64,000 nt of DNA from Opitutia bacterium (GTDB lineage: Bacteria > Verrucomicrobiota > Verrucomicrobiia > Opitutales > Opitutaceae), in assembly GCA_947475065.1 (NCBI GenBank), contig CANJLB010000018.1, positions 1 through 64,000 on the forward strand, written 5' to 3'. Position 1 is the stretch's first letter; every line of letters begins with the position of its first letter. A program made the translations under genes and the position numbers. The notes under the pieces are model-generated. The model was not told where the DNA came from. It searched no databases and saw only the letters and a program-made list of their open reading frames with translations. Below are positions 1-11,060 of this stretch, one piece after another.

Positions 1-61
<61 letters not shown>

Positions 62-91
62 AATGTCACATGAAATCGCCCTCAAAACATT

Positions 92-175
92 TGGTGCTCG
101 GGACAGGACTCGAACCTGCACGCCTTACGGCAAAGGCTTCTAAGACCTTCGTGTCTGCCATTCCACCACCCGAGC
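92..175 (-). tRNA. tRNA-Leu (anticodon UAG)
   Basis: The minus strand folds as a class II tRNA of 84 nt. It has a seven-base acceptor stem (GCTCGGG with CCCGAGC), a T-arm with the GGTTCGAGTCC signature, and an encoded CCA end. The anticodon stem AAGGT/GCCTT closes the loop CTTAGAA, giving anticodon UAG, which reads CUA and other CUN leucine codons. The region between the anticodon and T arms holds the longer variable arm expected of tRNA-Leu. Confidence 0.95.
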
Positions 176-262
176 GGAGAAGCGAGTGCGATTTGCAGCG
201 TGCGGAATGTGGCATGCCTCGCAAGGCGGAAAGCCGGCCGGTTTGTTGTTCGAGATGTCGAA

Positions 263-380
263 ATGGAGCCGCGACGCCCTCGTCGCGTTCCGGGTGGAAC
301 CGGTTGACCCCAACCGGTTCCGCACGTTGGGGTCAACGCGCGGAACCCCGGCAACCGCGACGAGGGCGTCGCGGCTCCAT
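263..380. repeat. nested palindromic repeat element
   Basis: A 118-bp element has two perfect 25-bp inverted arms (263-287 and 356-380, cores GAGCCGCGACGCCC and its complement). Inside them is a second 12-bp perfect inverted pair, GTTGACCCCAAC at 303-314 and its complement at 326-337. The inner part reappears in opposite orientation at 3988-4042, and the outer arms resemble those at 55286-55350. It fills most of the gap between the tRNA and the next gene. It looks like a REP/MITE-type dispersed repeat; no transposase is adjacent. Confidence 0.85.
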
Positions 381-394
381 CGAAACCGTCCCAT

Positions 395-1930
395 TCAAAG
401 TTTCTGATAGCTCCACACCCAATCGTAGTTTTGGGGCGGGGGTGCGGTGCCGACATCCTTGTCGGGATGAATGCGCGCGCCAGCCGACCAGAGCGCATAG
501 CGCCCGTCGTCCGTGCGGCGGTAGCCGAGCGGCTGGCCGTTGACGGGGTCGGTCGGGAGTTTGGCCAAAAACTCCGGCACGAGCGCGGTAGGCGAATCGG
601 GATAGCCGCCGCCGTGCGCGAGCGCCCAGCGCTCTAGCGCGCACGCGATGATCGCCATGTTTTGCTCCGCCTGCGCGCGGGCGACATTCTTGAAAACCGG
701 GCCTGTCATCGGAATGACCAAGCGCGCCAGCACCAGCAGCGGGTTTTGCAGCCGCGCGGGCAGCCGGTCGTTCAGCTCAAAGCCGGCTTGAACCTCCACC
801 TGCCTCGCGTCGGCATGAATGAGCGGCAAAAGGTCCTCGGTGCAGTAGCGATTGACGAACAACTCGTTGTCGTAGCGAAACAGCCAGGTGCGCGGCTGGA
901 ATTCTCCGGGGCTGGATAAGATGGCTCCCGACTCAAAAAACATGCTGACGACCGCGCGTTCTCCGCGGATGCCGCGCGCCAGATGCTCGATCAGGTTCGC
1001 TTTCCCCAGCTCCGCCTGCAGCGTTGCCAACTGCCCTTCCGTCAGCCGCCTCTCCGCGAGGGATTCCCAGACCGGCTGCAAGGCCGCGCTGTGTTGCGCC
1101 GCATGCACCAGCACGGAAATCAGCCAAGGCTCGGTTCGCAAAGCCTCAGCGAGCCGTTGCGCGAGCAAGATGTCCTCAAAGGCCCGGGCGCGGTTTCCGT
1201 CCGCGCCAGCGGCCAGCGCCCGCAAGACCGTCACGCGCTCCAAGTTTCGCAGCGGCCCCAAGTGCGGCAATTTCACGGCCAACCCTTCCTCAAGGTGAAC
1301 GGGGAACACCGATTCCGGGCGGGCGGCGGCTCGGGCCAGTTCGTCCAGCTCAGCGTCAAACTTGCCCAAGGCGGCAAGCACGGTCCGCGCTGATGCGAGC
1401 GGCTCCGCCGGCACGGGATAATCGGGGTTGCCCCGGTAATAATCCGCCCACGCGTCCAAGTTTGCCCGTTCGCCGCGCCGCCAGCCGTTCAGACTATCAA
1501 GCAGTTTCCCGGCCTCGGGCTTCGCGTCATCACGGATCGAGATCACGTTGATGTCCGAGACGCGTTTGAATCCGGTCGGATCCTTTTTCACCCAATCGGC
1601 TGTCAAACTGGCCGACCCCTTGGCGGGCATCAGCTCATAGTCGAAGAGCGGCTTAAAGAGTGGCGTGGCGGCAAAATTGTTTTCCGGCGGCGGCATGGTC
1701 GGGATGAGCGCGGCCCAGTCGAACCGCTCGCCGCGCGCCTCGGCGGCAGTCCGCCACGCGCGCAGCGCGCGGGCCGCATGCCAGTTCTTCAAAACGACGG
1801 CCAGCGTCGCGAGCGTGACGAGGCACACGGCGACAAACGCCACCCGCATGAGCGTGCGGCGAGAAAACAGGCGGCGAAGAAATCCGGGGCGCTTGGAAGT
1901 GAGAACAGGGGTGGGTGGTTCGGTATTCAT
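395..1930 (-). CDS. membrane-anchored protein with pseudopilin-like C-terminus, unknown function
   Basis: This 511-residue protein has a basic N-terminus (KRPGFLRRLFSRR) followed by one membrane helix at about residues 28-47. A large presumably periplasmic domain follows. The last 50 residues read DPVNGQPLGYRR..DGRYALWSAG, a pattern also seen near the C-terminus of type II secretion pseudopilins and in many uncharacterised Verrucomicrobia proteins. There is no prepilin peptidase site, so it is not a pilin itself. It lies 11 bp downstream of an anti-sigma-like gene and an ECF sigma gene on the same strand, so it may be their co-expressed target. A GAGG sits about 10 nt before the ATG. Function is unknown. 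Confidence 0.8.
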   Translation of the reverse strand: MNTEPPTPVLTSKRPGFLRRLFSRRTLMRVAFVAVCLVTLATLAVVLKNWHAARALRAWRTAAEARGERFDWAALIPTMPPPENNFAATPLFKPLFDYELMPAKGSASLTADWVKKDPTGFKRVSDINVISIRDDAKPEAGKLLDSLNGWRRGERANLDAWADYYRGNPDYPVPAEPLASARTVLAALGKFDAELDELARAAARPESVFPVHLEEGLAVKLPHLGPLRNLERVTVLRALAAGADGNRARAFEDILLAQRLAEALRTEPWLISVLVHAAQHSAALQPVWESLAERRLTEGQLATLQAELGKANLIEHLARGIRGERAVVSMFFESGAILSSPGEFQPRTWLFRYDNELFVNRYCTEDLLPLIHADARQVEVQAGFELNDRLPARLQNPLLVLARLVIPMTGPVFKNVARAQAEQNMAIIACALERWALAHGGGYPDSPTALVPEFLAKLPTDPVNGQPLGYRRTDDGRYALWSAGARIHPDKDVGTAPPPQNYDWVWSYQKL

Positions 1931-1941
1931 GGAAATATTCC

Positions 1942-2391
1942 TCAGACCGTGACGGGGGTAAACGGTCGTGCGCCGCTTTTGCGCGGGCGCGTGGGCGCGC
2001 CAATCGCCGGCACGATCACGGTGGGCGGCGGCTCAGTTTCTGACGGCGGGAATAACTCCGCCCACTGGCGCTCGCGCTCTGAGAAGGCAATGCGCAGCGC
2101 CTCCGGGGAAATCTGCACGGCCGCGATATTTTCTCTCGGCGTCTCGGCGTTGGTTGCGAAGTTCAGCGCGAAAATCACCAGCCACAGAGCGGCGACACTC
2201 GCCCACGCCCACGGCGATGGCCACCACGCGGCCTGCCACGGTCGTGCGGCGCGGGACTCAGGCTCGCTCTGCGCGGTAGCCGCGCGGGCGGCGGACAAAA
2301 TTTCCGCGCGCCACGCGGCGGGCAGCGGGGCTGGCGGCTGGCGGCGGAGGTGTTGCTCGAAGTCGTCGAGTTTGGGGTCGTCGTGGTTCAT
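1942..2391 (-). CDS. putative anti-sigma factor, single-pass membrane protein
   Basis: A 149-residue protein with a soluble N-terminal half (a DDFEQHLRRQP type start common in anti-sigma factors), one membrane helix at about residues 55-76 and a short outer part ending in a proline-rich tail. The start codon overlaps the stop of the upstream ECF sigma gene as ATGA, implying translational coupling. Position, size and topology fit a cognate anti-sigma factor that would hold the sigma factor at the membrane. No zinc-binding HxxxCxxC motif is visible, so it would be a non-ZAS type. The role is inferred from context. Confidence 0.7.
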   Translation of the reverse strand: MNHDDPKLDDFEQHLRRQPPAPLPAAWRAEILSAARAATAQSEPESRAARPWQAAWWPSPWAWASVAALWLVIFALNFATNAETPRENIAAVQISPEALRIAFSERERQWAELFPPSETEPPPTVIVPAIGAPTRPRKSGARPFTPVTV

Positions 2392-2900
2392 GTGATTTCC
2401 TGGTAGAGAGGACGCAGCCGGGCGCGTAGTTTGTCTAAGCCGTAGCGGTAGCGGCTGGCGGCGGTGTTGGGGGAAAGGTCGAGTGCGGTGGCGATCTGCT
2501 CAAAGGTCAGCCCTTCCCAAAGCTTCAAATGGACGACGGCGCGTTGTTCGGGCGGCAGTTCGGCCAACGCGGCGGCCAGCTCCGCGCGGAACGCCGGCCC
2601 GTCCGGCTCGCCGTCGCGTGCGAAGGGCGACGCGCCACCGATCGCGAGCGCCTCCTTGCGGCGCTCATGCGCACCTCGGCGGCGGAAGAGATCAAGCGCG
2701 GCGTTGTGTGCGAGACGGAGCAGAAAGGCGCGCGGATTTTCGATGCCGTCGAGCAGGCCGGGCCGGCGGGTGAGCTTGACGAACACCTCTTGCAGCAGGT
2801 CGCGGGTGTCGGCCTCGTCGCGCGTGAGCTGGAGCAGAAAGCCGAACAGCGCCGGCGCGTGCGCGTCGTAGAGGCGGGCGAGATCGGGGGAGGCCGGCAT
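2388..2900 (-). CDS. ECF-type RNA polymerase sigma factor
   Basis: A 170-residue sigma-70 family protein with only regions 2 and 4, the size of ECF sigma factors. Region 2 is at about residues 8-75 (DEADTRDLLQEVFVKL, then NPRAFLLRLAHNAALDLFRRR). Region 4 is at about residues 115-165 (LPPEQRAVVHLKLWEGL, then FEQIATALDLSPNTAASR, the helix-turn-helix). It would redirect RNA polymerase to a small regulon in response to an envelope signal. It is first in a three-gene minus-strand run with the anti-sigma-like gene (4-bp overlap) and the membrane protein at 395-1930. The start codon follows a pyrimidine-rich leader with no Shine-Dalgarno. Confidence 0.92.
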   Translation of the reverse strand: MPASPDLARLYDAHAPALFGFLLQLTRDEADTRDLLQEVFVKLTRRPGLLDGIENPRAFLLRLAHNAALDLFRRRGAHERRKEALAIGGASPFARDGEPDGPAFRAELAAALAELPPEQRAVVHLKLWEGLTFEQIATALDLSPNTAASRYRYGLDKLRARLRPLYQEIT

Positions 2901-2986
2901 TGGGAAAAGACGCGGCAGCGGCGGAGATTTGTCTGTTTTGGGCCGGATTTTTTTTCATTCCGCACTCCGAATTCCGCAATCCGCAT

Positions 2987-3889
2987 TTACACGGCTTCGC
3001 CCAGCCGCTCGCCCATCTTAGCATAGGTCTCGACGCACTCCGCGCTCTGCGCCACGAGGTCGGAGTCGAACCGGATGCGCCCGCGCTGAAAAACCGTGAC
3101 CACGCATGAGCCGCCAAACCGGAACAGTCCTTTCTCCCCGCCCTTCGCAACCGGGCGGCCCGGCGCGTAGAGCTGCCGCACCGTGCCGACATTCGTCGCG
3201 CCGATCTCCAGCAGCGCCACACGGCCAAACTCCACCGTCTCCAGCAGCGTGATGTAGCGTTTGTTCGCGGTGAAGTAGCCGATGTTCCGCCGTAGCGCAA
3301 CCGGGCTGACCGAGTAAAGCGAGCCGTTGATAAGCCGTGCTGCGCCCGGGGTGCCCGCGAGGGGAAAATGAAAGCGGTGGTAGTCCACCGGACAGAGCCG
3401 GGAGATGAGCATCGCACCGCCGGCAAACTCCGCCGCGAGGACCGGGTCGCCGAGCAGTGTGGCTAGCGTGAACTTCGCCCCCTTCGCATAAAATCCCGCC
3501 GCCGCATCCACGTCGGGAAAGGCGAGGTGTCTTCCGTCAGCCGGCAGCACGGCCACGCGTGGGTCGGCCGGCGCGGCAATGGGACGCGCGCCCGGCTTGA
3601 GCGCCCGGCAGAAAAACTCGTTGAACGTGGCAAAGTCCAGCGGCTGCTGGGCGAACTCTTCCGGAGCCAGCCCGTAGTCGAGAATGAAGGGTAGCACCCT
3701 GGCCGCGCTCGCGCGCCGGTCCATCCGCCAGCCATACCAGCGCGAAAATATCGCCCGCCGGATCAGCAGCGCCACCGCCGCGCGGCCCGGCGCGGTCTCA
3801 TAAGCGAGGCGCAGCCAGCGCTCCCCGTAGATCTGCTCGGTCGCGACGGTTTTTTTCTGGCGGTCGTAGTAGCGGATGGGTTCGCCCAT
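2987..3889 (-). CDS. psd: phosphatidylserine decarboxylase proenzyme
   Basis: This enzyme decarboxylates phosphatidylserine to phosphatidylethanolamine at the inner membrane. The 300-residue protein shows PADGR (Asp118), the histidine motif DYHRFHFPL (His171/His174), and the self-cleavage site in EKGLFRFGGS. Cleavage before Ser261 would yield the pyruvoyl-bearing alpha chain. The EKG..FGGS context resembles the type seen in Clostridium-like enzymes more than the E. coli LGST form. The ATG at 3889 (MGEPIRYYD) is chosen because family similarity begins there; an upstream ATG at 3955 would add 22 residues of non-family sequence. No PS synthase gene is in the window. The gene lies apart from the sigma operon (87-bp gap). 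Confidence 0.92.
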   Translation of the reverse strand: MGEPIRYYDRQKKTVATEQIYGERWLRLAYETAPGRAAVALLIRRAIFSRWYGWRMDRRASAARVLPFILDYGLAPEEFAQQPLDFATFNEFFCRALKPGARPIAAPADPRVAVLPADGRHLAFPDVDAAAGFYAKGAKFTLATLLGDPVLAAEFAGGAMLISRLCPVDYHRFHFPLAGTPGAARLINGSLYSVSPVALRRNIGYFTANKRYITLLETVEFGRVALLEIGATNVGTVRQLYAPGRPVAKGGEKGLFRFGGSCVVTVFQRGRIRFDSDLVAQSAECVETYAKMGERLGEAV

Positions 3890-3987
3890 TGGCCACCAAC
3901 CAAGCCGCCCTGGCCAACCGGCGCAACCGCGAAGGTGGCGCTGAACCAAAACCATGGAGCAGGTTGACCTCAGCTCTCTTGAATCAA

Positions 3988-4042
3988 GGTGGAGTGCGTT
4001 GACCCCAACGCGCTGAACCGGTTGGGGTCAACCGTTTCCACC
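3988..4042. repeat. palindromic repeat, second copy
   Basis: GTTGACCCCAAC at 3998-4009 and its exact complement at 4021-4032 form a 12-bp stem, with outer bases GGTGGA and TCCACC also pairing. Read on the minus strand it matches 293-340 almost base for base, so this is a second, inverted copy of the inner part of the element at 263-380. The 25-bp outer arms of that element are absent here. It lies between divergent psd and thrH. Confidence 0.85.
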
Positions 4043-4172
4043 CTCAACACCGGTTCCACCCCGACGGAGTCACCCTCCGAAACAATCAGGCCGGAATGCC
4101 CTTGTCTCCAAGCGTCCCCACCGCCCGCGCCCCGGCTTGCCTTCCGCCGCGCGGCTCTGGTTGAGTCGCCGC

Positions 4173-4775
4173 GTGAAGCAAAGCATCGTCACCCTCGACA
4201 TGGAAGGCGTCCTCACGCCGGAAATCTGGATCGCCGTCGCCGAGCGCACCGGCCTGCCCGAACTGCGCCGCACTACGCGCGACGAGCCTGACTATGACAA
4301 GCTCATGCGCTGGCGACTCGGCCTGCTTGACCGCCATGGCATCACGCTCTCCAAAATCCAGGAAGTCATCGGCACGCTCGCCCCGTTGCCCGGCGCGGTG
4401 GAGTTTCTCGATACACTGCGCGCGCGGGCGCAGGTCGTCATCCTGTCGGACACTTTTGAGCAGTTCGCCCAGCCGCTGATCCGCCAGCTCAAATGGCCGG
4501 CGCTCCTCTGCCACCGGCTCGTGGTCGAAAACGACCGCATCACCGGCTACACCCTGCGGATGCCCGACCAGAAACGCGCGGCCGTGCGCGCGTTCCAATC
4601 GCTCAACTACCAGGTGCTCGCCGCCGGTGATTCGTTCAATGACACCACGATGCTCGCCCAGGCTGAGCATGGGTTCCTCCTGCATGCGCCCGAAGCCATT
4701 GTGAAGCAGTTCCCGCAGTTTCCCTCCTTTCACGACTACGCCCCGCTCACCTCGGCAATGCTGGCGAAGATGTGA
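4173..4775 (+). CDS. thrH: ThrH-type phosphoserine phosphatase / homoserine phosphotransferase
   Basis: A HAD-superfamily enzyme of about 200 residues that closely follows Pseudomonas ThrH from memory. It has the nucleophile motif DMEGVL (an Asp-x-Glu form typical of ThrH), PEIWIAVAE, TTRDEPDYD, motif II VILSDTF and motif IV AAGDSFNDTTML. ThrH releases phosphate from phosphoserine and can transfer it to homoserine, linking serine and threonine synthesis. The GTG at 4173 is preferred because family similarity begins three residues later; an in-frame ATG at 4137 would add 12 unrelated residues. No convincing Shine-Dalgarno precedes either. No other serine or threonine gene is nearby. Confidence 0.9.
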   Translation: MKQSIVTLDMEGVLTPEIWIAVAERTGLPELRRTTRDEPDYDKLMRWRLGLLDRHGITLSKIQEVIGTLAPLPGAVEFLDTLRARAQVVILSDTFEQFAQPLIRQLKWPALLCHRLVVENDRITGYTLRMPDQKRAAVRAFQSLNYQVLAAGDSFNDTTMLAQAEHGFLLHAPEAIVKQFPQFPSFHDYAPLTSAMLAKM

Positions 4776-4817
4776 CCTCCGCACACCGTATCGGCTCCTC
4801 ACTCCAAGCCGTTCTTC

Positions 4818-5762
4818 ATGCCCACCAAACGCATCATCGTCACCGGTGGCACCGGCAAGGCCGGCCACTGGATCGTCAAACACCTCGCAGACGAGGGTTA
4901 CGAAGTCGTCAACATTGACACCCGCCGTCCTTCCGCCGACGCACCCTGCCGCACCATCGTCGCCGACCTCACGCAGCTCGGGCAGGTCGTCACGGCGTTC
5001 TCTCCGTTCGGCACCATTGACCGCCGGCCCTACGATGGGGTCATCCATATGGCGGCAATTCCGCGGGCGCATGAACAGCCGAACGACGAGATTTTTCGCG
5101 TCAACGCCCTCAGCACCTACAACGTCCTGGAGGCCTGCGCAATCCTCGGCATCCGCAAGGCCGTGATCGCGTCGAGCGAGTCGTCCTACGGCCTGTGTTT
5201 CGCCTCAAAATTTTTCGAGCCGAAATATCTGCCCGTGGACGAGGCGCACCCGCAGCTCCCCGAGGACACCTACGGCCTCACCAAGGTCGTCAACGAGGTC
5301 ACGGCGGAGGCCTTTCATCGCCGCACCGGCATGCAAATCATCTCGTTGCGCATCGGCAACGTTCTCTGCCCCGAAGACCACGCGCCCGTGCGCGCCACCT
5401 TCCCCCGGCCTGAAGTCCGCCTGCGCAACCTCTGGTCCTACATTGACGCCCGCGACCTCGCCATCGCCTGCCGCCTGGGCATCGAGCGGGACGGCCTCGG
5501 CTGTGCCCCCGTCATTCTCACCGCCGACGACACCTCATCCGACCAGCCGTCGCAAAAATTGATCAAGCGGTTCCTGCCAGGCGTGACCCAGTTTAAGCGC
5601 CCCATCACCGGCCGCCAGACGCTTCTCGCCAACGACCGCGCCAAAAAGCTCCTCGGCTGGAAGCAAAAATATTTCCTGCCAGGCAAATCCTGCGCCATAC
5701 AGGCCGAAACCTGCCAGTCATTTAAGCGCAAAGAAGCAAAGCCGCAAAGAATGCCTGCTTAA
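4818..5762 (+). CDS. NAD(P)-dependent epimerase/dehydratase
   Basis: An extended SDR of 314 residues. The Rossmann motif GGTGKAG is at residues 10-16 and an acidic NIDTR follows the second strand, which favours NAD. SSESSYG provides the catalytic Ser region, and YGLTK (about 154-158) provides the Tyr-x-x-x-Lys pair. Such enzymes act on nucleotide sugars or uronates; the substrate cannot be told from sequence. The last 13 residues (FKRKEAKPQRMPA) are encoded by the left arm and loop of the terminator hairpin at 5724-5788, with the stop codon in the loop, so the tail is probably not functional. It starts 42 bp after thrH and may be co-transcribed with it. Confidence 0.85.
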   Translation: MPTKRIIVTGGTGKAGHWIVKHLADEGYEVVNIDTRRPSADAPCRTIVADLTQLGQVVTAFSPFGTIDRRPYDGVIHMAAIPRAHEQPNDEIFRVNALSTYNVLEACAILGIRKAVIASSESSYGLCFASKFFEPKYLPVDEAHPQLPEDTYGLTKVVNEVTAEAFHRRTGMQIISLRIGNVLCPEDHAPVRATFPRPEVRLRNLWSYIDARDLAIACRLGIERDGLGCAPVILTADDTSSDQPSQKLIKRFLPGVTQFKRPITGRQTLLANDRAKKLLGWKQKYFLPGKSCAIQAETCQSFKRKEAKPQRMPA

Positions 5763-5788
5763 CTTTGCCTCTTCGCAACTTTGCGCTT
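5724..5788. terminator. bidirectional hairpin between convergent genes
   Basis: Two 26-nt arms (5724-5749 and 5763-5788) are complementary at 21 positions, including ten perfect outer pairs (AAGCGCAAAG with CTTTGCGCTT) and six inner pairs. The epimerase stop codon TAA lies in the 13-nt loop, and clpB ends 15 bp beyond the right arm. The position between convergent genes suggests a shared terminator. There is no long U-tract, so it may instead be a REP-like mRNA-stabilising element. Confidence 0.65.
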
Positions 5789-5803
5789 CAAATAAAACCC
5801 CGC

Positions 5804-8389
<2,586 letters not shown>

Positions 8390-8570
8390 AATGGGGATGT
8401 TCTCGCATGCGGCGCGCCAAACTGCGAGCCTGCGCACCAGAGGTAATCACCTACCCCGCCTGTGCCGGCCACGGCCACGCTGGCACACGCCGGTACAGAA
8501 TGGCACTGAGGCTGGCGCATCGCGGCCTTTCCATCCGGTCCGGCTCCGCGTTCTCCGCGCGCTCCGCCGA

Positions 8571-9464
8571 TCAACCGCACTTCTTCGCGTCCCGCCGCCC
8601 GGCCTGGTGGAGCTGCCATGAGTTCCAAAGATTGTGCCAGAGCACGTAGCAGGTCGGCCCGAGGGCGATCAACGGGCTCGCGTAGGTGATCGCGATCCAG
8701 ATGCAGAACGCCGTGTTTTTCTGTCCGAGGGCCTGGCTGCCTTCACGGGCCAGTTCCCGCCCGGCGAGCACGCGTCCGCAAACGAAGTTCGCCGCGCACA
8801 CCACCGCCGTCACCGCCGCGATTTTTGCCAGCACGACATGGTCCACATCATGCGTGTGGAGGTACTCCGACGCGTTCGCCATCGCCAGAAACATCGCCAT
8901 CGCCCAGGCGCCAAACATCACGTTGCGCAGCCGCCCCGGCCAGGCCGCCGCGCCGGGATGGAGCTTCTTGGCCAGCCACGCCGCCGCCACCGGCAGGAAC
9001 ACCACCAGCGCCACGCTCCCGAGCACCCGCTGCGCCAGACCCGGGGTATCCGCCCCCAGCACCAGCGGCAGCAGCACGGGCATGAGCGCGGCCACCGCAA
9101 GGTTGCTCAGCAGAAATGCCCCCGCCACGAAGTCCGCCCGCCCGCCGAGGAAACTCATCACGACGGGCGCCGCCGCAGCCGTGGGCGCGATGCCCGCAAA
9201 AAACGCCGCCAGCCCCACGTCGCGACCGCCCGCCAGTCGGCCCAGCCCCCATGCGGCGAACGCCATCGCCACATTGGCCGCCAGCAGCCGCACATGACCG
9301 CCGCCCAGCATCCCCCGCCCCGGCCGGAGCCCAAGAAACGTGATGAACAGCATTGTCGCCACAATCCACTTGATGGCCCCGCCCCACGCATGCGCCTGCG
9401 GCAGCAGCACCCCGAGAAGGAGGGCGAGCAGTAGCGCAATGGTGCGGATGAGTCCGGCTTGCAT
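8571..9464 (-). CDS. bile acid:sodium symporter (BASS/SBF)-family membrane protein
   Basis: A 297-residue polytopic inner-membrane protein with about nine or ten hydrophobic helices and short loops, the architecture of the SBF-like/BASS family. Recognisable features are the GIAPTAAAAPVVMSFLGG segment in the first half and the repeated inverted-topology helices. These carriers move organic anions with sodium, but the substrate here is unknown. The ATG at 9464 (MQAGLIRT) starts at the first helix; an upstream ATG at 9545 would add 27 polar residues. It is upstream of clpB on the same strand with a 181-bp gap, so it is probably a separate unit. Confidence 0.75.
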   Translation of the reverse strand: MQAGLIRTIALLLALLLGVLLPQAHAWGGAIKWIVATMLFITFLGLRPGRGMLGGGHVRLLAANVAMAFAAWGLGRLAGGRDVGLAAFFAGIAPTAAAAPVVMSFLGGRADFVAGAFLLSNLAVAALMPVLLPLVLGADTPGLAQRVLGSVALVVFLPVAAAWLAKKLHPGAAAWPGRLRNVMFGAWAMAMFLAMANASEYLHTHDVDHVVLAKIAAVTAVVCAANFVCGRVLAGRELAREGSQALGQKNTAFCIWIAITYASPLIALGPTCYVLWHNLWNSWQLHQAGRRDAKKCG

Positions 9465-9714
9465 GAAGCGTGAGCCAAACCGGCCGCGAGCCTCGTGGCA
9501 ACGGCGGGCGTGCAGATTCTGCGGGCTTGCCGTCAACGGAACCACCCGCCAGTTTCAGGCGGCTGACACCAAGCATACCCCTCATGTTTCTCGACCCCAT
9601 ACATGCGTGGCATGGTCGGCCTGATCTGTATCTGGCTTCCAACCGTTCTTTCCTGACGACACGCCCCACGCGGTGGCGAACCTCGCATCGCGCCGTTAGC
9701 TCCAAGTTTTCCCC

Positions 9715-10794
9715 ATGAAAATACCCACCCGCCCCCTGCTCACCGCGTTCTGCACCCTGCTCGTCGCGGTCGCGCCGCTGCGCGCGGCCGACACGCGTGC
9801 CGACTTCCTCAAGCTCCTCGACCGCCCGCGCGTGCCGCTCGCGGCGGAGGTCGCGCCCGCGCCCGCTGGCGCCAACGCACCCGCCGGCGCGACCGCCGAA
9901 CTCCGCTTCTCCTTCGCCGCCGAGGCCGGCCAGCGCGTGCCCGGCATCCTGCTCAAACCCGCCGGCGCGACGGGCCGGCTGCCGGTAGTCGTCCTCCTCC
10001 ACGGCACCGGCGGCAAAAAGGAGGACGAGCTGCCGCTCATGCGCACGCTCGTGGCGCGCGGCTTCATGGCCGTCTCGATTGACGGCCGTTACCACGGCGA
10101 GCGCGCCGCGCCCGGCCGGATTGGCGCCGCGTCCTACGAGGACGCGCTGCTCCGCGCCTTCCGCGCGCCGGCCGAGCCGCACGAGCACCCGTTTTTCTTC
10201 GACTCGGCGTGGGACGTGATGCGACTGGTGGACTGGCTGGAGACACGCGACGACGCGGACGCCAAGCGTATCGGCCTCTACGGCGTGTCGAAGGGCGGCA
10301 TCGAGGCCTACCTCGCCGCCGCCGTGGACCCGCGTATCGCTGTCGCCGTGCCGTGCATCAGCGTTGAGAGCTTCCGCTGGGCGCTCGACCACGACGCGTG
10401 GCCTGAGCGAACCGGCACGGTAGCCAACGCGTTCAACGCCGCCGCGAAGGACGCCGGCGTGGCAAAGCCCGACGCCGCGTTCGCGCGGAAATTTTACGAC
10501 CGGGTCTCGCCCGGCATCTACGGCCCGTTCGACGGCCCCGCGATGGTGCCGCTCATCGCACCGCGTCCGCTGCTCGCGATCAACGGCGAGCTCGACCCCC
10601 GGACGCCCCCCGCCGGTCTCAAAGAGTGCGTGGACGCCGCGCTGGCCGCCTACCACGCCGCCGGAGCCGACGACCGTTTTCGTTCGCTGATCGAGAAAAA
10701 TACCGCGCACAAGGTCACGTCCGAGGCCGAGCGCGAGGCGGTGGAGTGGTTCGTCCGCTGGCTGAAGCCGGCACCCGTGGCGACCACGCAGTGA
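9715..10794 (+). CDS. secreted alpha/beta hydrolase (dienelactone-hydrolase/acetyl-esterase-like)
   Basis: A 359-residue protein with a clear Sec signal peptide (MKIPTRPLL then a hydrophobic core, ending near APLRAAD). The alpha/beta-hydrolase core has the oxyanion region VVLLHGTGGKK, the nucleophile elbow GVSKGG, and a C-terminal acidic and His region (NGELDPRTPP, then NTAHKV). The DGRYHGER segment is common in large secreted esterases of the acetyl-xylan-esterase type. It probably acts on ester bonds in plant or algal glycans in the periplasm, though the substrate is not provable here. It stands alone between a carrier and a repeat-filled gap, with a CCCC leader directly before ATG. Confidence 0.82.
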   Translation: MKIPTRPLLTAFCTLLVAVAPLRAADTRADFLKLLDRPRVPLAAEVAPAPAGANAPAGATAELRFSFAAEAGQRVPGILLKPAGATGRLPVVVLLHGTGGKKEDELPLMRTLVARGFMAVSIDGRYHGERAAPGRIGAASYEDALLRAFRAPAEPHEHPFFFDSAWDVMRLVDWLETRDDADAKRIGLYGVSKGGIEAYLAAAVDPRIAVAVPCISVESFRWALDHDAWPERTGTVANAFNAAAKDAGVAKPDAAFARKFYDRVSPGIYGPFDGPAMVPLIAPRPLLAINGELDPRTPPAGLKECVDAALAAYHAAGADDRFRSLIEKNTAHKVTSEAEREAVEWFVRWLKPAPVATTQ

Positions 10795-10797
10795 ACT

Positions 10798-11037
10798 GAA
10801 TTTGATCACGGTTTGCACCGATGGGCGCCAAATCACGGAATTTTTAACCTCCCATTGCCGCGGATCGAATCCATCCGGTTCTCAAACCCGGCGTTTGACC
10901 ACGAAGAGTTCCCGGCCAAAGCGCCTCCGACCCTCCCAATTCGCCGCCGACCCCTTATGATTCAAAATCATGCACTACCAATCATCGGTTTGGAATGATT
11001 GATCCGTAAATATCTGTGAAATCCGTGGTTAAAAATC
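10798..11037. repeat. intergenic inverted pair of ACCACGG-type repeats
   Basis: The 266-bp gap after the hydrolase holds two imperfect inverted copies of a CACGG..CAC.GAT unit. The left copy, 10798-10822, contains ATCACGGTTTGCACCGAT. The right copy, 11001-11037, contains ATCCGTGGTTAAAAAT, the reverse complement of a TTAACCACGGAT form. A similar pair sits at 25736-25945. No open frame or RNA gene is apparent between the arms. Confidence 0.5.
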
Positions 11038-11060
11038 CGCCGAGTGCGTTTGGCTTCAGC

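Noticed and set aside
8390-8570. Small gene between clpB and the BASS-type carrier
   Set aside because: Short plus-strand frames here have no credible start, motif or conservation clue and overlap the carrier gene's end.
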